A stretch of 64,000 nucleotides of DNA, from the NCBI RefSeq assembly GCF_026242055.1, contig NZ_JAPJDL010000003.1, positions 1 through 64,000 on the forward strand. Direction: 5' to 3'. Shown here in pieces: positions 43,511 through 51,722 of the stretch. Both the position numbers and the translations under genes were made by a program. Within the stretch, counting starts at the first letter, position 1. The number at the start of each line of letters is the position of its first letter. The notes beneath the pieces were generated by a model. It was not told the origin of the DNA. It saw nothing but the letters and a program-made list of their open reading frames with translations, and did no database searches. This DNA comes from Lentzea sp. NEAU-D7 (GTDB lineage Bacteria > Actinomycetota > Actinomycetes > Mycobacteriales > Pseudonocardiaceae).

Positions 43511-44295
43511 CCGCCGGCCGGGCCCGCGCGCTCGGCGTTCCGACCCGCGGCACGACCAACCCGAACCGCCTGCGCCGCGTCGACCGGTGGATGACCGGGA
43601 CGCTGTCCGGCTTCCTGCTGGACGCGGCCGATCCGCTCGTGGTCGACCTCGGGTACGGGGCGACGCCGATCACCACCGTCGAGATGGCCGCGCGGCTGCG
43701 GGCCGTCCGTCCCGACGTGCGCGTGCTCGGTCTGGAGATCGACCAGGACCGGGTGGACGCGGGCAAGGCCGTGGCCGCGCCGCCGTTGCTGGACTTCCGG
43801 CGCGGCGGCTTCGAGCTGGCCGGGGCGCGCCCGGTGCTGTTGCGCGCCTTCAACGTGCTGCGCCAGTACACCGAGGAGCAGTCGTTCGAGGCGTGGGACA
43901 CGATGCTGTCGCGCCTGGCTCCCGGCGGGTTGATCGTCGAGGGGACGTGCGACGAGATCGGGCGCCGGTGCACCTGGGTGACGCTGTCCGCCGACGGGCC
44001 CCTGCGGTTCACGCTGGCGTGCAAGCCGTCCGGCATCGACGTGCCGTCCGACCTCGCCGAGCGGCTGCCCAAGGCGCTGATCCACAAGAACGTGCCGGGC
44101 GAGCGCGTGCACGCGCTGCTGACCGAACTGGACGCATGCTGGGCCACCGCGGCGCCGTTCGCGCCGTTCGGGCCTCGGGCGCGGTGGGTGGAGTCGGCAC
44201 GGCTGCTGCGCGACCGCGGCTGGCCGGTGCTGGACGACCGGCGGCGGTGGCGGCTCGGGGAAATCACGCTCGAATGGGCGGCCGTCGCACCCTAA
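43489..44295 (+). CDS. Class I SAM-dependent methyltransferase-like protein
   Basis: This 268-residue protein has a methyltransferase-type Rossmann core: PLVVDLGYGATPITTVEMAARL (motif I), VLGLEIDQDRVDAG (motif II) and RLAPGGLIVEGTCDE. The N-terminus (RGTTNPNRLRRVDRWM) is family-specific. The usual GxGxG of motif I reads GYGATP, so SAM binding should be checked. The ATG at 43489 lies inside the end of DUF2505, so the two are probably coupled. TAATGT near its 3' end serves the next gene. Substrate unknown. Confidence 0.82.
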   Translation: MARKPRLAAGRARALGVPTRGTTNPNRLRRVDRWMTGTLSGFLLDAADPLVVDLGYGATPITTVEMAARLRAVRPDVRVLGLEIDQDRVDAGKAVAAPPLLDFRRGGFELAGARPVLLRAFNVLRQYTEEQSFEAWDTMLSRLAPGGLIVEGTCDEIGRRCTWVTLSADGPLRFTLACKPSGIDVPSDLAERLPKALIHKNVPGERVHALLTELDACWATAAPFAPFGPRARWVESARLLRDRGWPVLDDRRRWRLGEITLEWAAVAP

Positions 44296-44304
44296 TGTGG
44301 GGTC

Positions 44305-45030
44305 GTGGACTTCGTCGCGCAGATCGAGACCCAGGCTTCGTCGATGCGTTCGGCCGCTGTGAAAGCCGGTCCGGACGCCCCCGTTCCCACGTGTCCTGAG
44401 TGGACTGTGCTGGAGCTGGTCCGGCACTTGGCGGAGGTGCACACGTGGGCGGCAGAGGCCGTCGTGACCGCACCCGAGGACGGCAGGCCGAAGTGGCCGA
44501 AGGCGCCGGAGGGTTTCGACGAGACTCTCTCCTGGTGGGACACGGGGCTTTCCACGCTCCTCGACCGGCTGCGCGAGGTGCCGTCCGACCGTCCCGCGTG
44601 GACGTTCCAGGGCCCGCAGCTCGCCGGTTTCTGGGCGCGCAGGCAGGCGCACGAGACGTCGATCCACCGCCTGGACGCGGAGCTGGCGACCGGTCACGAG
44701 CTGCCGTCGCTGGTGTTCGACCCGGAGTTCGCCGCGGACGGCGTCGACGAGTACCTCACCGTCCTGGTGGCCCGCCGGATCGAGCTCGGCTTCCCCGTGA
44801 CCGCCACCGGCCGCCTGCTGGTGCACGCCGCCGACGCGGGCCGCACCTGGGAGGTCAGGCTGACGAAGGGCGGGCCGTTGGTCGTCACCGCACCGCAGGA
44901 CTCGGCCTTCGACGAGGACGCCACCCTCGCGGGCACCGCGGACGCGGTCTACCGAGCCGTCTACGCCCGGCCGGGTCACGCGATCGTGACCGGGGACGAG
45001 TCGCTGTTGGCGGGGCTGCCGAGGCCGTGA
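44305..45030 (+). CDS. Maleylpyruvate isomerase family mycothiol-dependent enzyme
   Basis: This 241-residue protein has the DinB-like mycothiol-dependent fold. An N-terminal helix bundle carries the metal His in WTVLELVRHLAEVHTW. HETSIHRLDAE near residue 120 supplies the other ligands. A C-terminal domain of about 80 residues (TWEVRLTKGGPLVV...LAGTADAVYRAVYAR) is of the SCP2-like type seen in these enzymes. TAATGT is 6 nt before the GTG, implying a leaderless start. mshA in the same window supplies mycothiol synthesis. The precise reaction is unknown. Confidence 0.88.
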   Translation: MDFVAQIETQASSMRSAAVKAGPDAPVPTCPEWTVLELVRHLAEVHTWAAEAVVTAPEDGRPKWPKAPEGFDETLSWWDTGLSTLLDRLREVPSDRPAWTFQGPQLAGFWARRQAHETSIHRLDAELATGHELPSLVFDPEFAADGVDEYLTVLVARRIELGFPVTATGRLLVHAADAGRTWEVRLTKGGPLVVTAPQDSAFDEDATLAGTADAVYRAVYARPGHAIVTGDESLLAGLPRP

Positions 45031-45043
45031 ATACTTCAGCGTC

Positions 45044-45919
45044 GTGTCATCGCCTGAGCGTCGCTATGTGATCACCTTCGGCTGCCCGGACCGCACCGGC
45101 ATCATCGCGAGGATCTCGTCGTTCCTCGCGGAGAACGGCGGCTGGATCGTCGAGGCCGCGTACCACACCGACCCCGAGACGGGCTGGTTCTTCACGCGGC
45201 AGGAAGTCCGCGCGGACTCCCTGCCGTTCGGCGTGGACGAGCTGCGCACCCGGTTCGCCGAGGTGGCGGCCTCGCTGGGCGCGCAGTCGACGTGGACGGT
45301 CACCGACACGGGCGAGCGCAAGCGCGTGGTCATCCTGGTGTCGAAGGAAGGCCACTGCCTGTACGACCTGCTGGCCCGCGTCGCGACCGGCGAGCTGGAC
45401 GTCGAGGTGTCCGCCGTCATCGGCAACCACCCGGAGCTCGGTGACATCACGCGCGCGCACGGCATTCCGTTCCACCACGTGCCGTTCCCGGTCAACGACC
45501 CCGAGGGCAAGCAGGCGGCGTTCGCCCAGCTGCGCCAGCTGGTCGAGAAGCACGACCCGCACGCCGTCGTGCTGGCCCGCTTCATGCAGATCCTGCCGCC
45601 GGAGCTCTGCGCGGCGTGGAGCGGCCGCACGATCAACATCCACCACAGCTTCCTGCCGTCGTTCATCGGTGCCCGCCCGTACCACCAGGCGCACCGCCGC
45701 GGCGTGAAGCTGGTGGGCGCGACGTGCCACTACGTGACGGCCGACCTGGACGCCGGGCCGATCATCGAGCAGGACGTGATGCGCGTGCACCACGGCGACT
45801 CGGTGGCGGACATGGTGCGCAAGGGGCGTGACATCGAGAAGGTGGTGCTGGCGCGGGGGTTGCGGTGGCACCTGGAGGACCGCGTGCTGGTGCACGGCAA
45901 CCAGACGGTGATCTTCTAG
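45044..45919 (+). CDS. purU: Formyltetrahydrofolate deformylase
   Basis: PurU hydrolyses 10-formyl-THF to THF and formate, balancing one-carbon units. The 291-residue protein has an N-terminal ACT domain (YVITFGCPDRTGIIARISSFLAENGG) and a formyltransferase-like catalytic domain with the Asn/His/Asp set in INIHHSFLPSFIGARPYHQA and ADLDAGPIIEQD. Length is normal. The GTG at 45044 is 13 bp after the upstream stop. Its TAG stop shares CTAG with the stop of the convergent lipoprotein gene. Confidence 0.95.
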   Translation: MSSPERRYVITFGCPDRTGIIARISSFLAENGGWIVEAAYHTDPETGWFFTRQEVRADSLPFGVDELRTRFAEVAASLGAQSTWTVTDTGERKRVVILVSKEGHCLYDLLARVATGELDVEVSAVIGNHPELGDITRAHGIPFHHVPFPVNDPEGKQAAFAQLRQLVEKHDPHAVVLARFMQILPPELCAAWSGRTINIHHSFLPSFIGARPYHQAHRRGVKLVGATCHYVTADLDAGPIIEQDVMRVHHGDSVADMVRKGRDIEKVVLARGLRWHLEDRVLVHGNQTVIF

Positions 45920-46326
45920 CGGCTGGTGGGGATCACCTGGGGCTTGCGAGGTCCCCACTTCTGCTCCATGTCGGGCCTCAGGTGGAAGGTGCCCGAACGG
46001 ATCTCCACGCCGTCGGTGCGGCGGACCGCGTAGGTCGGGTTGTAGGTGTCCCACGGGCCGAGCCAGCAGTCCCGCTCGCCGATCTCGACGATCTCGTCCA
46101 CGACCTGGTCGGTGACGGCCTCGGCCTTCAGCGTGACCTCGAGGCGCAGGTGGTAGTCGTCGGGCGCGAGGCCCTGGGAGTACTCGTAGTCGGCGTCGGC
46201 GACCTCCTGCCGTGCCTTCCAGTGGTCGACGATCTGCTCGCCCAGGCCTTCGAGCTCGCGTGAGGTCTTGCTCTCGGGCACGCACCCGGTCAGCAGGAAC
46301 AACGTCAGCACTACGAGCAAACGCAC
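45916..46326 (-). CDS. Small lipoprotein
   Basis: This 136-residue protein has a signal peptide and lipobox (LLTGC, about residue 15), then about 115 residues with an alternating charged pattern (DYHLRLEVTLKAEAVTDQVVDEIVEIGERDCWLG). I do not recognise the family. The GTG at 46326 follows GGGGG at 6 nt and gives a compact lipoprotein signal, so it is preferred over the ATG at 46350. It probably sits outside the membrane. It lies between purU and the aminotransferase-like gene with no operon partner. Confidence 0.75.
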   Translation of the reverse strand: MRLLVVLTLFLLTGCVPESKTSRELEGLGEQIVDHWKARQEVADADYEYSQGLAPDDYHLRLEVTLKAEAVTDQVVDEIVEIGERDCWLGPWDTYNPTYAVRRTDGVEIRSGTFHLRPDMEQKWGPRKPQVIPTSR

Positions 46327-46382
46327 CGCACACCCCCAGGCCGTGATCATGGCAGGGGTGCGCGGTGCGTGCGAAGCGGTTG

Positions 46383-47357
46383 TCAGATCTTGTTCGCGGC
46401 CCTGCCCACCGCCTCCACCAGCCACCCCGCGTCCTCCGCCGACATCACGGCGGGCGGGGTGAAGCAGACAGTCCGGCCCCGGAAGTCCGCGAGCACCCGC
46501 GACCGCAGCAGCTCACCGATGAACACGTCGGCGGCCCGCTGGTCCGGCAGCTCCACGCCGAGCAGCAGACCCCGCCCCGTCGCGTGCGCCTTGCCGGCGA
46601 CGACGGCGCGCAGCCCGAACAGCAGCTCGTCGCCGAGCAGCTTGGCGCGTTCCACCAGGCCCTCGGACGCCGTGGCGCGCAGGCAGGCGTTGACGGCGGC
46701 GGAGGCCAGCGGTGACACGGCTTCGGAGCCTCGGCGCAACGGCACCTCGACGTCGGCCGAGGCGACCACGGCGGCGATCGGGAGCACACCGCCGGACAGG
46801 CCCTCGCCGACCAGCATGATGTCCGGCGTCACGCCGTCCAGGTCGAGTCCCCACCAGACGCCGAGGCGGCCGAGGCCGGAGCGCGTCTCGTCCACGACGA
46901 GCAGGGCGCCGGACTCGCGGCACACCTCGGCCACGGAGCTCAGGTAGCCCGTCGGGGGCGGTGTGGCGCCGCGGACCGGTTCGACGAGCACGCACGCCGG
47001 TGGCCCGGAGGCCAGGGTGGCGCGCAACGAGTCGACGCCGCCGTACGGGACGTCGCCGGTGGTCAGCACTCGTGGGCGGCCGTTCGCCTGTGCGAGGGCC
47101 ACGGCGAACTGGGCGGCCTCGGAGGCCGAGGCGAAGGTGTGGACGTGGTCGAGCCCGTTGGGGGTGACCAGGTCGAGCATCAGGCGGTCCAGCAGCGACG
47201 GCCGGCGCACCTGGCCGACGACGGCCTGCACGACGGCGGGGTGGGCGTGGCCGAGCAGGGGAACTCCGTACCCACCGCAGTCCAGGTATTCGACGCGGTG
47301 GGGATCTACGACTCGTGCGCCTCTTGCGGCACATCCGGTCAGCAGTTCGGTGGCCAT
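46383..47357 (-). CDS. Class-III aminotransferase homologue lacking the PLP lysine
   Basis: This 324-residue protein is clearly related to ornithine-type class-III aminotransferases: VDETRSGLGRLGVWW with Asp156 and LDGVTPDIMLVGEGLSGGVLPIAAVVA. In active enzymes the second motif reads GK(A/G)LSGG; here the lysine that binds PLP is Glu185 (codon GAG). The cofactor-phosphate segment is also weak (TFASASEAAQFAVAL), and the protein is about 100 residues short. The frame is intact with no stop, so it is not an ordinary pseudogene. It may bind PLP non-covalently or have a structural role. A sequencing error (AAG to GAG) is possible. Confidence 0.82.
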   Translation of the reverse strand: MATELLTGCAARGARVVDPHRVEYLDCGGYGVPLLGHAHPAVVQAVVGQVRRPSLLDRLMLDLVTPNGLDHVHTFASASEAAQFAVALAQANGRPRVLTTGDVPYGGVDSLRATLASGPPACVLVEPVRGATPPPTGYLSSVAEVCRESGALLVVDETRSGLGRLGVWWGLDLDGVTPDIMLVGEGLSGGVLPIAAVVASADVEVPLRRGSEAVSPLASAAVNACLRATASEGLVERAKLLGDELLFGLRAVVAGKAHATGRGLLLGVELPDQRAADVFIGELLRSRVLADFRGRTVCFTPPAVMSAEDAGWLVEAVGRAANKI

Positions 47358-47486
47358 TGCGGGGAACCTTTCCTGGGCAGCGCGGCCCGCGGCCGCTCGT
47401 CTCGGGACGGCGAGCGGACCTCAGTTCCCACCAACTCATTCGGATTCCACGGCACGCCGGTTCGCCCGAGGCATAGGCTTTTTCCC

Positions 47487-48554
47487 GTGCGGATCGAAAT
47501 CACCGACCTCGACCAGCTGCGGGCAGCCCCTGACCTGCGCAAAGCCGTCATCATCGGACTGGACCTGACTCGCGAGGACGTGCGGGTGCCGTTCGACGGG
47601 GCCCTGCTGCTCGGCTGCACCCTCAGCGAGACGATGCAGCGCAGGGCGGAAGCCGCGGGAGCGCTGGTCTTCCCGGTCATCCCGGACCTGCCCTACGACG
47701 TCTACCGGTCGAAGCTGTACACGCCCGCGGAGCTGTTCGCGGGCTTCGACCCGGCGAACCCGAAGTCGTACGCGGACACCCCGGACGCGGAGATCTACCG
47801 GCACAGCAGGCAGCAGGGCCACCACCCCGACCCGTTGCACGCGCTGGCCGAACGCCTGCACGACCACTCGATCACCGAGGCCCTCGACGAGACGCTGACG
47901 GGCTCGCCGGTCGCGGTCATGGGCGGCCACGCGCTCGCCCGCGACTCCGCCGGCTACCGCGACGCCGTCGCACTGGGTGCGACGCTGGGCAACGCGGGCT
48001 TCACCGTGCTGACCGGCGGCGGGCCGGGCGCGATGGAGGCCGTGCCGCTGGGCGTCCGGCTCGGCGAGGTGAACACCGACGTCCTCGACGCCATCGCGCA
48101 GGCCCCGACGTTCGGTGGTGACGACGAGTCGATCGGCCGGTGGCTCGCGGCGTTCCCGGAGATCCGCAGCTTCGACGCCCCGCGCACGATCGGCATCCCG
48201 ACGTGGTTCTACGGCCACGAGCCGCCCAACCCGGCCTGCGAGCTGCACGCGAAGTACTTCGCGAACTCGGTGCGCGAGGAGGGCCTGCTGACCGTCGCGA
48301 CCGGCGGCATCGTCTACACGCCGGGCAAGGCGGGCACGGTCCAGGAGGTCTTCCAGGACTTCACGCAGAACTACTACGGCAGCGTCGGCCCGGCCGCGCC
48401 CATGATCTTCCTGGGCAAGGCCTTCTGGACCGACGAGATCCCGGCCGCGCCGCTCGTGGTGAAGCTCGCGGCGGGCCGGGAGGCCGAGCAGTGGATCCTC
48501 GTCACGGACGACGTGGACGAGGCGATCGAGCTGCTGCTCAAGTACCAGTCCTAG
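47487..48554 (+). CDS. LOG-family Rossmann protein
   Basis: This 355-residue protein has a C-terminal LOG/lysine-decarboxylase-like Rossmann domain with VLTGGGPGAMEA and TPGKAGTVQEVFQDF, the nucleotide and catalytic signature (PGGxGTxxE). The N-terminal 120 residues are specific to a longer bacterial group (VRIEITDLDQLRAAPDLRKAVIIGLDLT...PDLPYDVYRSKLYTPAELFAGF). LOG proteins are often nucleotide-5'-monophosphate phosphoribohydrolases. TAGGCT lies 8 nt before the GTG, consistent with leaderless expression. The exact nucleotide is unknown. It is divergent from the aminotransferase homologue. Confidence 0.88.
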   Translation: MRIEITDLDQLRAAPDLRKAVIIGLDLTREDVRVPFDGALLLGCTLSETMQRRAEAAGALVFPVIPDLPYDVYRSKLYTPAELFAGFDPANPKSYADTPDAEIYRHSRQQGHHPDPLHALAERLHDHSITEALDETLTGSPVAVMGGHALARDSAGYRDAVALGATLGNAGFTVLTGGGPGAMEAVPLGVRLGEVNTDVLDAIAQAPTFGGDDESIGRWLAAFPEIRSFDAPRTIGIPTWFYGHEPPNPACELHAKYFANSVREEGLLTVATGGIVYTPGKAGTVQEVFQDFTQNYYGSVGPAAPMIFLGKAFWTDEIPAAPLVVKLAAGREAEQWILVTDDVDEAIELLLKYQS

Positions 48555-48562
48555 CCCGGTGT

Positions 48563-48679
48563 GACGGCACGACCGCGGCGGCCGCCGCGAACGACAGCCT
48601 GGTCACGCTGTGGCAGGTCACCGCGTCCGGACCCGACCCGGACCAGGTGACCACCCGGCTGTGCGCGTCCGGCTGCTAG
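48563..48679 (+). pseudogene. Possible 3' gene remnant
   Basis: An open frame of about 38 codons ends at TAG 48677-48679 and reads like a protein C-terminus (NDSLVTLWQVTASGPDPDQV, then LCASGC). No start codon or ribosome site is seen, and upstream its frame runs through the LOG gene out of phase. It may be the tail of a deleted gene. The stop overlaps the YbaK stop. The coding look could also be chance. Confidence 0.25.
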
Positions 48680-49236
48680 CGGGCCAAATCGGGCAGGACC
48701 TCGGCCCCGGTGAGCTTCATCAGCACGTCACCGGGGATGAGGATCTTGCTGCCGCGAATGCCGCTGCCCACGACCAGCTCGGGGGCGGCGGCCACCTCGG
48801 GCGAGATGAGGATCGGCCAGTCCCCGGGCACACCGATGGGCGTGATGCCGCCGTACTCCATGCCGGTCAACGCCACGGCCTCGTCCATCGGCGCGAACGA
48901 CGCCTTGCGCGCGTCGAGCCGCTTGCGGATGACGCCGTTCACGTCCGCGCGCATGGTCGCGAGCACCATGCAGGCCGCGAAACGGACCTGGTCGCCACGC
49001 TTGCCCGCGACGACCACGCAGTTGGCCGAGGCGGCGAGCGGCGAACCGTAGTGCGCGCAGAACTCGGCGGTGTCGGCGAGGGTCGGATCGATCTCCGCGA
49101 CGGCGACGCGGTCAGCTCCGTCCAGGGTCTTCAGCGCGGCCGCGACCGGTTCGGGCACCAGGTCGAGGCGGGAGAGAACGGGTACGGGTTCAAGAGAGCC
49201 GGCGATGGTCCACACCTCGACCATCCTGCCAGCCAC
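48676..49236 (-). CDS. YbaK/ProX-type aminoacyl-tRNA deacylase
   Basis: This 186-residue protein has the YbaK/EbsC fold that hydrolyses misacylated Cys- or Ala-tRNA(Pro). It shows FCAHYGSPLAASANCVVVAGKRG, a middle AACMVLATMRADVNGVIRKRLDARKASFAPMDEA and the end GVPGDWPILISPEV. The catalytic lysine area (VIRKRLDARKASF) is present. The GTG at 49236 has GGAGG 11 nt before it (GGAGGAG then 8 nt). It is divergent from a TipA-like regulator. Confidence 0.9.
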   Translation of the reverse strand: MAGRMVEVWTIAGSLEPVPVLSRLDLVPEPVAAALKTLDGADRVAVAEIDPTLADTAEFCAHYGSPLAASANCVVVAGKRGDQVRFAACMVLATMRADVNGVIRKRLDARKASFAPMDEAVALTGMEYGGITPIGVPGDWPILISPEVAAAPELVVGSGIRGSKILIPGDVLMKLTGAEVLPDLAR

Positions 49237-49268
49237 CTGCCTGGCTCCTCCGCGGTGAGAAGTCGCGT

Positions 49269-49298
49269 TGACTTTGACGCTGCGTCAACCTCTACCTT
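49269..49298 (+). promoter_or_regulatory. MerR-type promoter/operator of TipA-like gene
   Basis: TTGACTTTGACGC...: a -35-like TTGACT at 49269-49274 overlaps a 15-bp palindrome TTGACGCTGCGTCAA (49274-49288). TACCTT at 49293-49298 follows with a 18-nt spacer. MerR regulators bind between -35 and -10, so this is the expected operator of the gene starting at 49328. Confidence 0.7.
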
Positions 49299-49327
49299 CG
49301 ATTCCAGAGCGCGAAGGGGGAACCGGA

Positions 49328-50083
49328 ATGGCCTGGTCGATCGCCCAGGTGGCCCGGATGTCGAAGGTGACGTCCAGGACGCTGCGGCACTACGACTCGA
49401 TCGGGCTGCTGCCGCCGGCCTGGATCGGCGACAACGGTTACCGCTACTACGAGAAGGAACAGGTGCACCGCCTTCAGCAGATCCTGCTGCTGCGCGACCT
49501 GGGCCTGGGCCTCGACGTGGTGGCGGAGATGCTCGACGGCACGGACCAGCTGACCGTCCTGCGCAACCACCACCGGTGGCTGCGGGACGAACGGCAACGG
49601 CTGGACCGGCTCGCGAGCACCGTCGCGCGGACGATCGCGGAACTGGAAGGAGGGGACGAAGTGAAGATGGAAGAGCTGTTCGACGGCTTCGACGCGAAGA
49701 AGCAGGAACGGCACGAGGCCGAGCTCGTCGAGCGCTACGGCGAGGGTGCGCGGGAGCACATCGCGGAGAGCCGCAAGAAGATGAAGGGCTGGACGCGTGC
49801 CGACGCGGACCAGTTCATGGCCCAGTGGCGGGAGATCGCCGAGGGGCTCGGCGCGCTGTTCACCGCGGGTGCGGCGATCGACGCTCCGCGGACGCAGGAG
49901 CTGGTCGACCGCCACTACCGCTGGATCTGCCTGAGCTGGACGCCCAACAGGGAGTCCTACAAGGGCCTCGGCGACCTCTACGTCGACTCGGACGAGTTCC
50001 GGGTCAACTTCGAGGTCGGTGGCGACAACATGGCCGAGTGGCTGCGTGACGCCATGGCGCACTACGCCGAGACCCGCCTCTGA
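49328..50083 (+). CDS. TipA-like MerR regulator
   Basis: This 251-residue protein has an N-terminal MerR winged helix (MAWSIAQVARMSKVTSRTLRHYDSIGLLPP...GYRYYEKEQVHRLQQILLLRDLGLGLDVVAEML), a dimerisation helix, and a TipAS-like ligand domain (MEELFDGFDAKKQERHEAELVERYG...DADQFMAQWREIAEGLGALF). TipAL proteins bind thiopeptide antibiotics covalently through a cysteine and activate their own gene. Here I see Cys near the end (WICLSW), which may or may not be equivalent. A MerR operator is just upstream, so autoregulation is likely. Weak hairpin follows. Confidence 0.92.
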   Translation: MAWSIAQVARMSKVTSRTLRHYDSIGLLPPAWIGDNGYRYYEKEQVHRLQQILLLRDLGLGLDVVAEMLDGTDQLTVLRNHHRWLRDERQRLDRLASTVARTIAELEGGDEVKMEELFDGFDAKKQERHEAELVERYGEGAREHIAESRKKMKGWTRADADQFMAQWREIAEGLGALFTAGAAIDAPRTQELVDRHYRWICLSWTPNRESYKGLGDLYVDSDEFRVNFEVGGDNMAEWLRDAMAHYAETRL

Positions 50084-50090
50084 TCGACAC

Positions 50091-50112
50091 GCCGGGAGCT
50101 GCAGATCCCGGC
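50091..50112. terminator. Small hairpin between TipA-like and PfpI genes
   Basis: GCCGGGA and TCCCGGC form a 7-bp stem with an 8-nt loop, in the 28-bp gap between two convergent genes. It may end both transcripts weakly. Confidence 0.45.
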
Positions 50113-50663
50113 TACTCGGTCAGCCCGAACGCCTTCAGGGCCTCCCGGTTGAACGCCGGCAGGTCGCCGGGGTTGCGGGACGTCACGAGCGTCCACCCGT
50201 TCATGTCGCACACCCGGACCTCTTCGTCGGCCCAGTCACCGCCCGCGTTGCGGATGTCGGTCTGCAGGCTCGGGAACGAGGTCAGCATCTTGCCGCGCAC
50301 CACACCCGCCTCGACCAGCAGCCACGGACCGTGGCAGATCGAGGCGATCGGCTTGCCCGCGGCGACGAGAGCCTTCACCAGTTCCACGGCGTCGTTCTCC
50401 ATGCGGAGGAAGTCGCTGTTCGCGACACCACCCGGGATGACGGCACCGTCGTAGTCGTCCGCATCGGCGTCGGCGAAGGTCGTGTCGACGGGGAACGCGT
50501 CGGCGGGCGTGAGGTGGTTGAAGCCGCGCACCTCTCCGAGCTTCGGCGCGAGCAGGCGCGGAACTCCGCCGGCCTTCTCGACGTGCGCCCACGGATCGGT
50601 GAGCTCGACCTGCTCGATGCCCTCTTCGGCCACCAGGAACGCGATCTTCTTCTGTTCAGCCAT
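50112..50663 (-). CDS. DJ-1/PfpI family protein
   Basis: This 183-residue protein has the class I glutamine-amidotransferase-like fold: IAFLVAEEGIEQVELTDPWAHVEKAGG, GAVIPGGVANSDFLR and the nucleophile Cys in ASICHGPWLLVEAG. Many such proteins are PfpI/YhbO type, with protein or methylglyoxal deglycase or stress roles. It is a single gene 10 bp upstream of a hydrolase stop on the same strand, so the hydrolase does not follow it; the order is hydrolase then PfpI. No operon partner is clear. Confidence 0.9.
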   Translation of the reverse strand: MAEQKKIAFLVAEEGIEQVELTDPWAHVEKAGGVPRLLAPKLGEVRGFNHLTPADAFPVDTTFADADADDYDGAVIPGGVANSDFLRMENDAVELVKALVAAGKPIASICHGPWLLVEAGVVRGKMLTSFPSLQTDIRNAGGDWADEEVRVCDMNGWTLVTSRNPGDLPAFNREALKAFGLTE

Positions 50664-50672
50664 GCACTTCGG

Positions 50673-51329
50673 CTACCCGGCGAGGAAGGAGGCCAACCGG
50701 TGCCGGATCTCGGTCCGGTGGGTGATCATCGGTGAGGGCGAGTCGACCAGCCACAGTTCCCCGTCCGGGAACGCGGCCACGGTCGCCTTCGCCACGTCCT
50801 CGGGGTGCAGCGGGTCGCCGACGGCGCCGATGACCAGCACCGGAGCGGACACCGCGGCCAGCGCGGAGGCGTCGGGAACGGCCACCTGGCCCGGCAGCTG
50901 CTCGGCGGCGGCCGCCAGCCGCGTCAGCGCGGCCCGGCGCTCGGCCACGTAGGTCGGCGGTCCGGCGGTCAGGTCGGAGAGCTGTTGCAGCGTGAACGGC
51001 TGCCGGGGCTGGTCGAGCACCGCGGGCAGCAGCAGGGCCACGCGCCGGAAACGATCGGGTTCGAGCGACATCAGCCGGACCAGCGCACCGGCCCCCAGTG
51101 AGACACCGACGGCCTGATCAGCGGGAACGGTGCTCAGATCGGCCGCGATCCGGCCGTAGTCCCAGTAGCCCTCGGGCGCGTCCGGGGCGTCGCCGTGCGA
51201 GGGCAGCGTCACCACGACGCGGGTGCCGGGGAGCCCGGAGGCGGGGATCCGCGCCTCGCCGGGGGTGGCGCCGAGCCCGTGGGCGACCAGCGTCACCGGC
51301 GAGCCGGAGCCGTACGAGCGGGTGATCAC
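50673..51329 (-). CDS. Alpha/beta hydrolase
   Basis: This 218-residue hydrolase has the oxyanion part VTLVAHGLGATPGEARIP, a nucleophile elbow VGVSLGAGALVRLM and a late VLVIGAVGDPLHPEDVAK. The His region is weak (PMITHRTEIRHRLASF). It is shorter than usual. The GTG at 51329 overlaps the upstream DUF2516 stop (GTGA). It is last of the run XRE-HBHA-like-DUF2516-hydrolase; mycobacteria have a similar order around Rv0474-Rv0477 for the first three (from memory). Function unknown. Confidence 0.83.
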   Translation of the reverse strand: MITRSYGSGSPVTLVAHGLGATPGEARIPASGLPGTRVVVTLPSHGDAPDAPEGYWDYGRIAADLSTVPADQAVGVSLGAGALVRLMSLEPDRFRRVALLLPAVLDQPRQPFTLQQLSDLTAGPPTYVAERRAALTRLAAAAEQLPGQVAVPDASALAAVSAPVLVIGAVGDPLHPEDVAKATVAAFPDGELWLVDSPSPMITHRTEIRHRLASFLAG

Positions 51330-51643
51330 CAACGCGGGCCGCGCTGCACCTCGATCAGCTTCGGGCGCACGTCCACCATGTACACGAGCACCGCGATGAG
51401 GCCGGCCAGCCAGAAGATCGACCCGACCCCACCGGGGCCGAACAGCAGCAACGCCGCGGTACCGCCTCCGGTGATGCCCAGCCAGGCGGGCTTGGTCATG
51501 CGCTCGGCCGCCGTGTAGGCGTCCACGCGCTGGGTCAGCGCGTGGAAGAACGCGAACAGCCCCATGATGCTGAACACGAGGTCGAACACGAAGTACACGA
51601 CGGTGTCGAGGTACCAGATGCTGAAGATCGGGATTTCGAACAC
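51326..51643 (-). CDS. DUF2516 membrane protein
   Basis: This 105-residue protein has three hydrophobic helices (about 5-35, 50-65, 70-88) and the family pattern AFFHALTQRVDAYTAAERMTKPAWLG. DUF2516 is actinobacterial and lies next to hbhA in mycobacteria (Rv0476). Its role is unknown. It overlaps the hydrolase gene by 4 bp. It is 80 bp downstream of the HBHA-like gene, past a strong terminator, so it may have its own promoter. Confidence 0.88.
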   Translation of the reverse strand: MFEIPIFSIWYLDTVVYFVFDLVFSIMGLFAFFHALTQRVDAYTAAERMTKPAWLGITGGGTAALLLFGPGGVGSIFWLAGLIAVLVYMVDVRPKLIEVQRGPRW

Positions 51644-51667
51644 GCAACCAGACTACGTGCACGTACG

Positions 51668-51707
51668 CCGGGAGGGGAGCAGCCCTCGCGGACTGCTCCC
51701 CTCCCGG
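51668..51707 (-). terminator. Hairpin terminator after HBHA-like gene
   Basis: CCGGGAGGGGAGCAG and CTGCTCCCCTCCCGG form a perfect 15-bp stem with a 10-nt loop, 16 bp past the HBHA-like stop (minus strand). CGGTGA/TCACCG at 51706-51721 makes a second small stem. Confidence 0.8.
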
Positions 51708-51722
51708 TGACTTTTCACCGAC

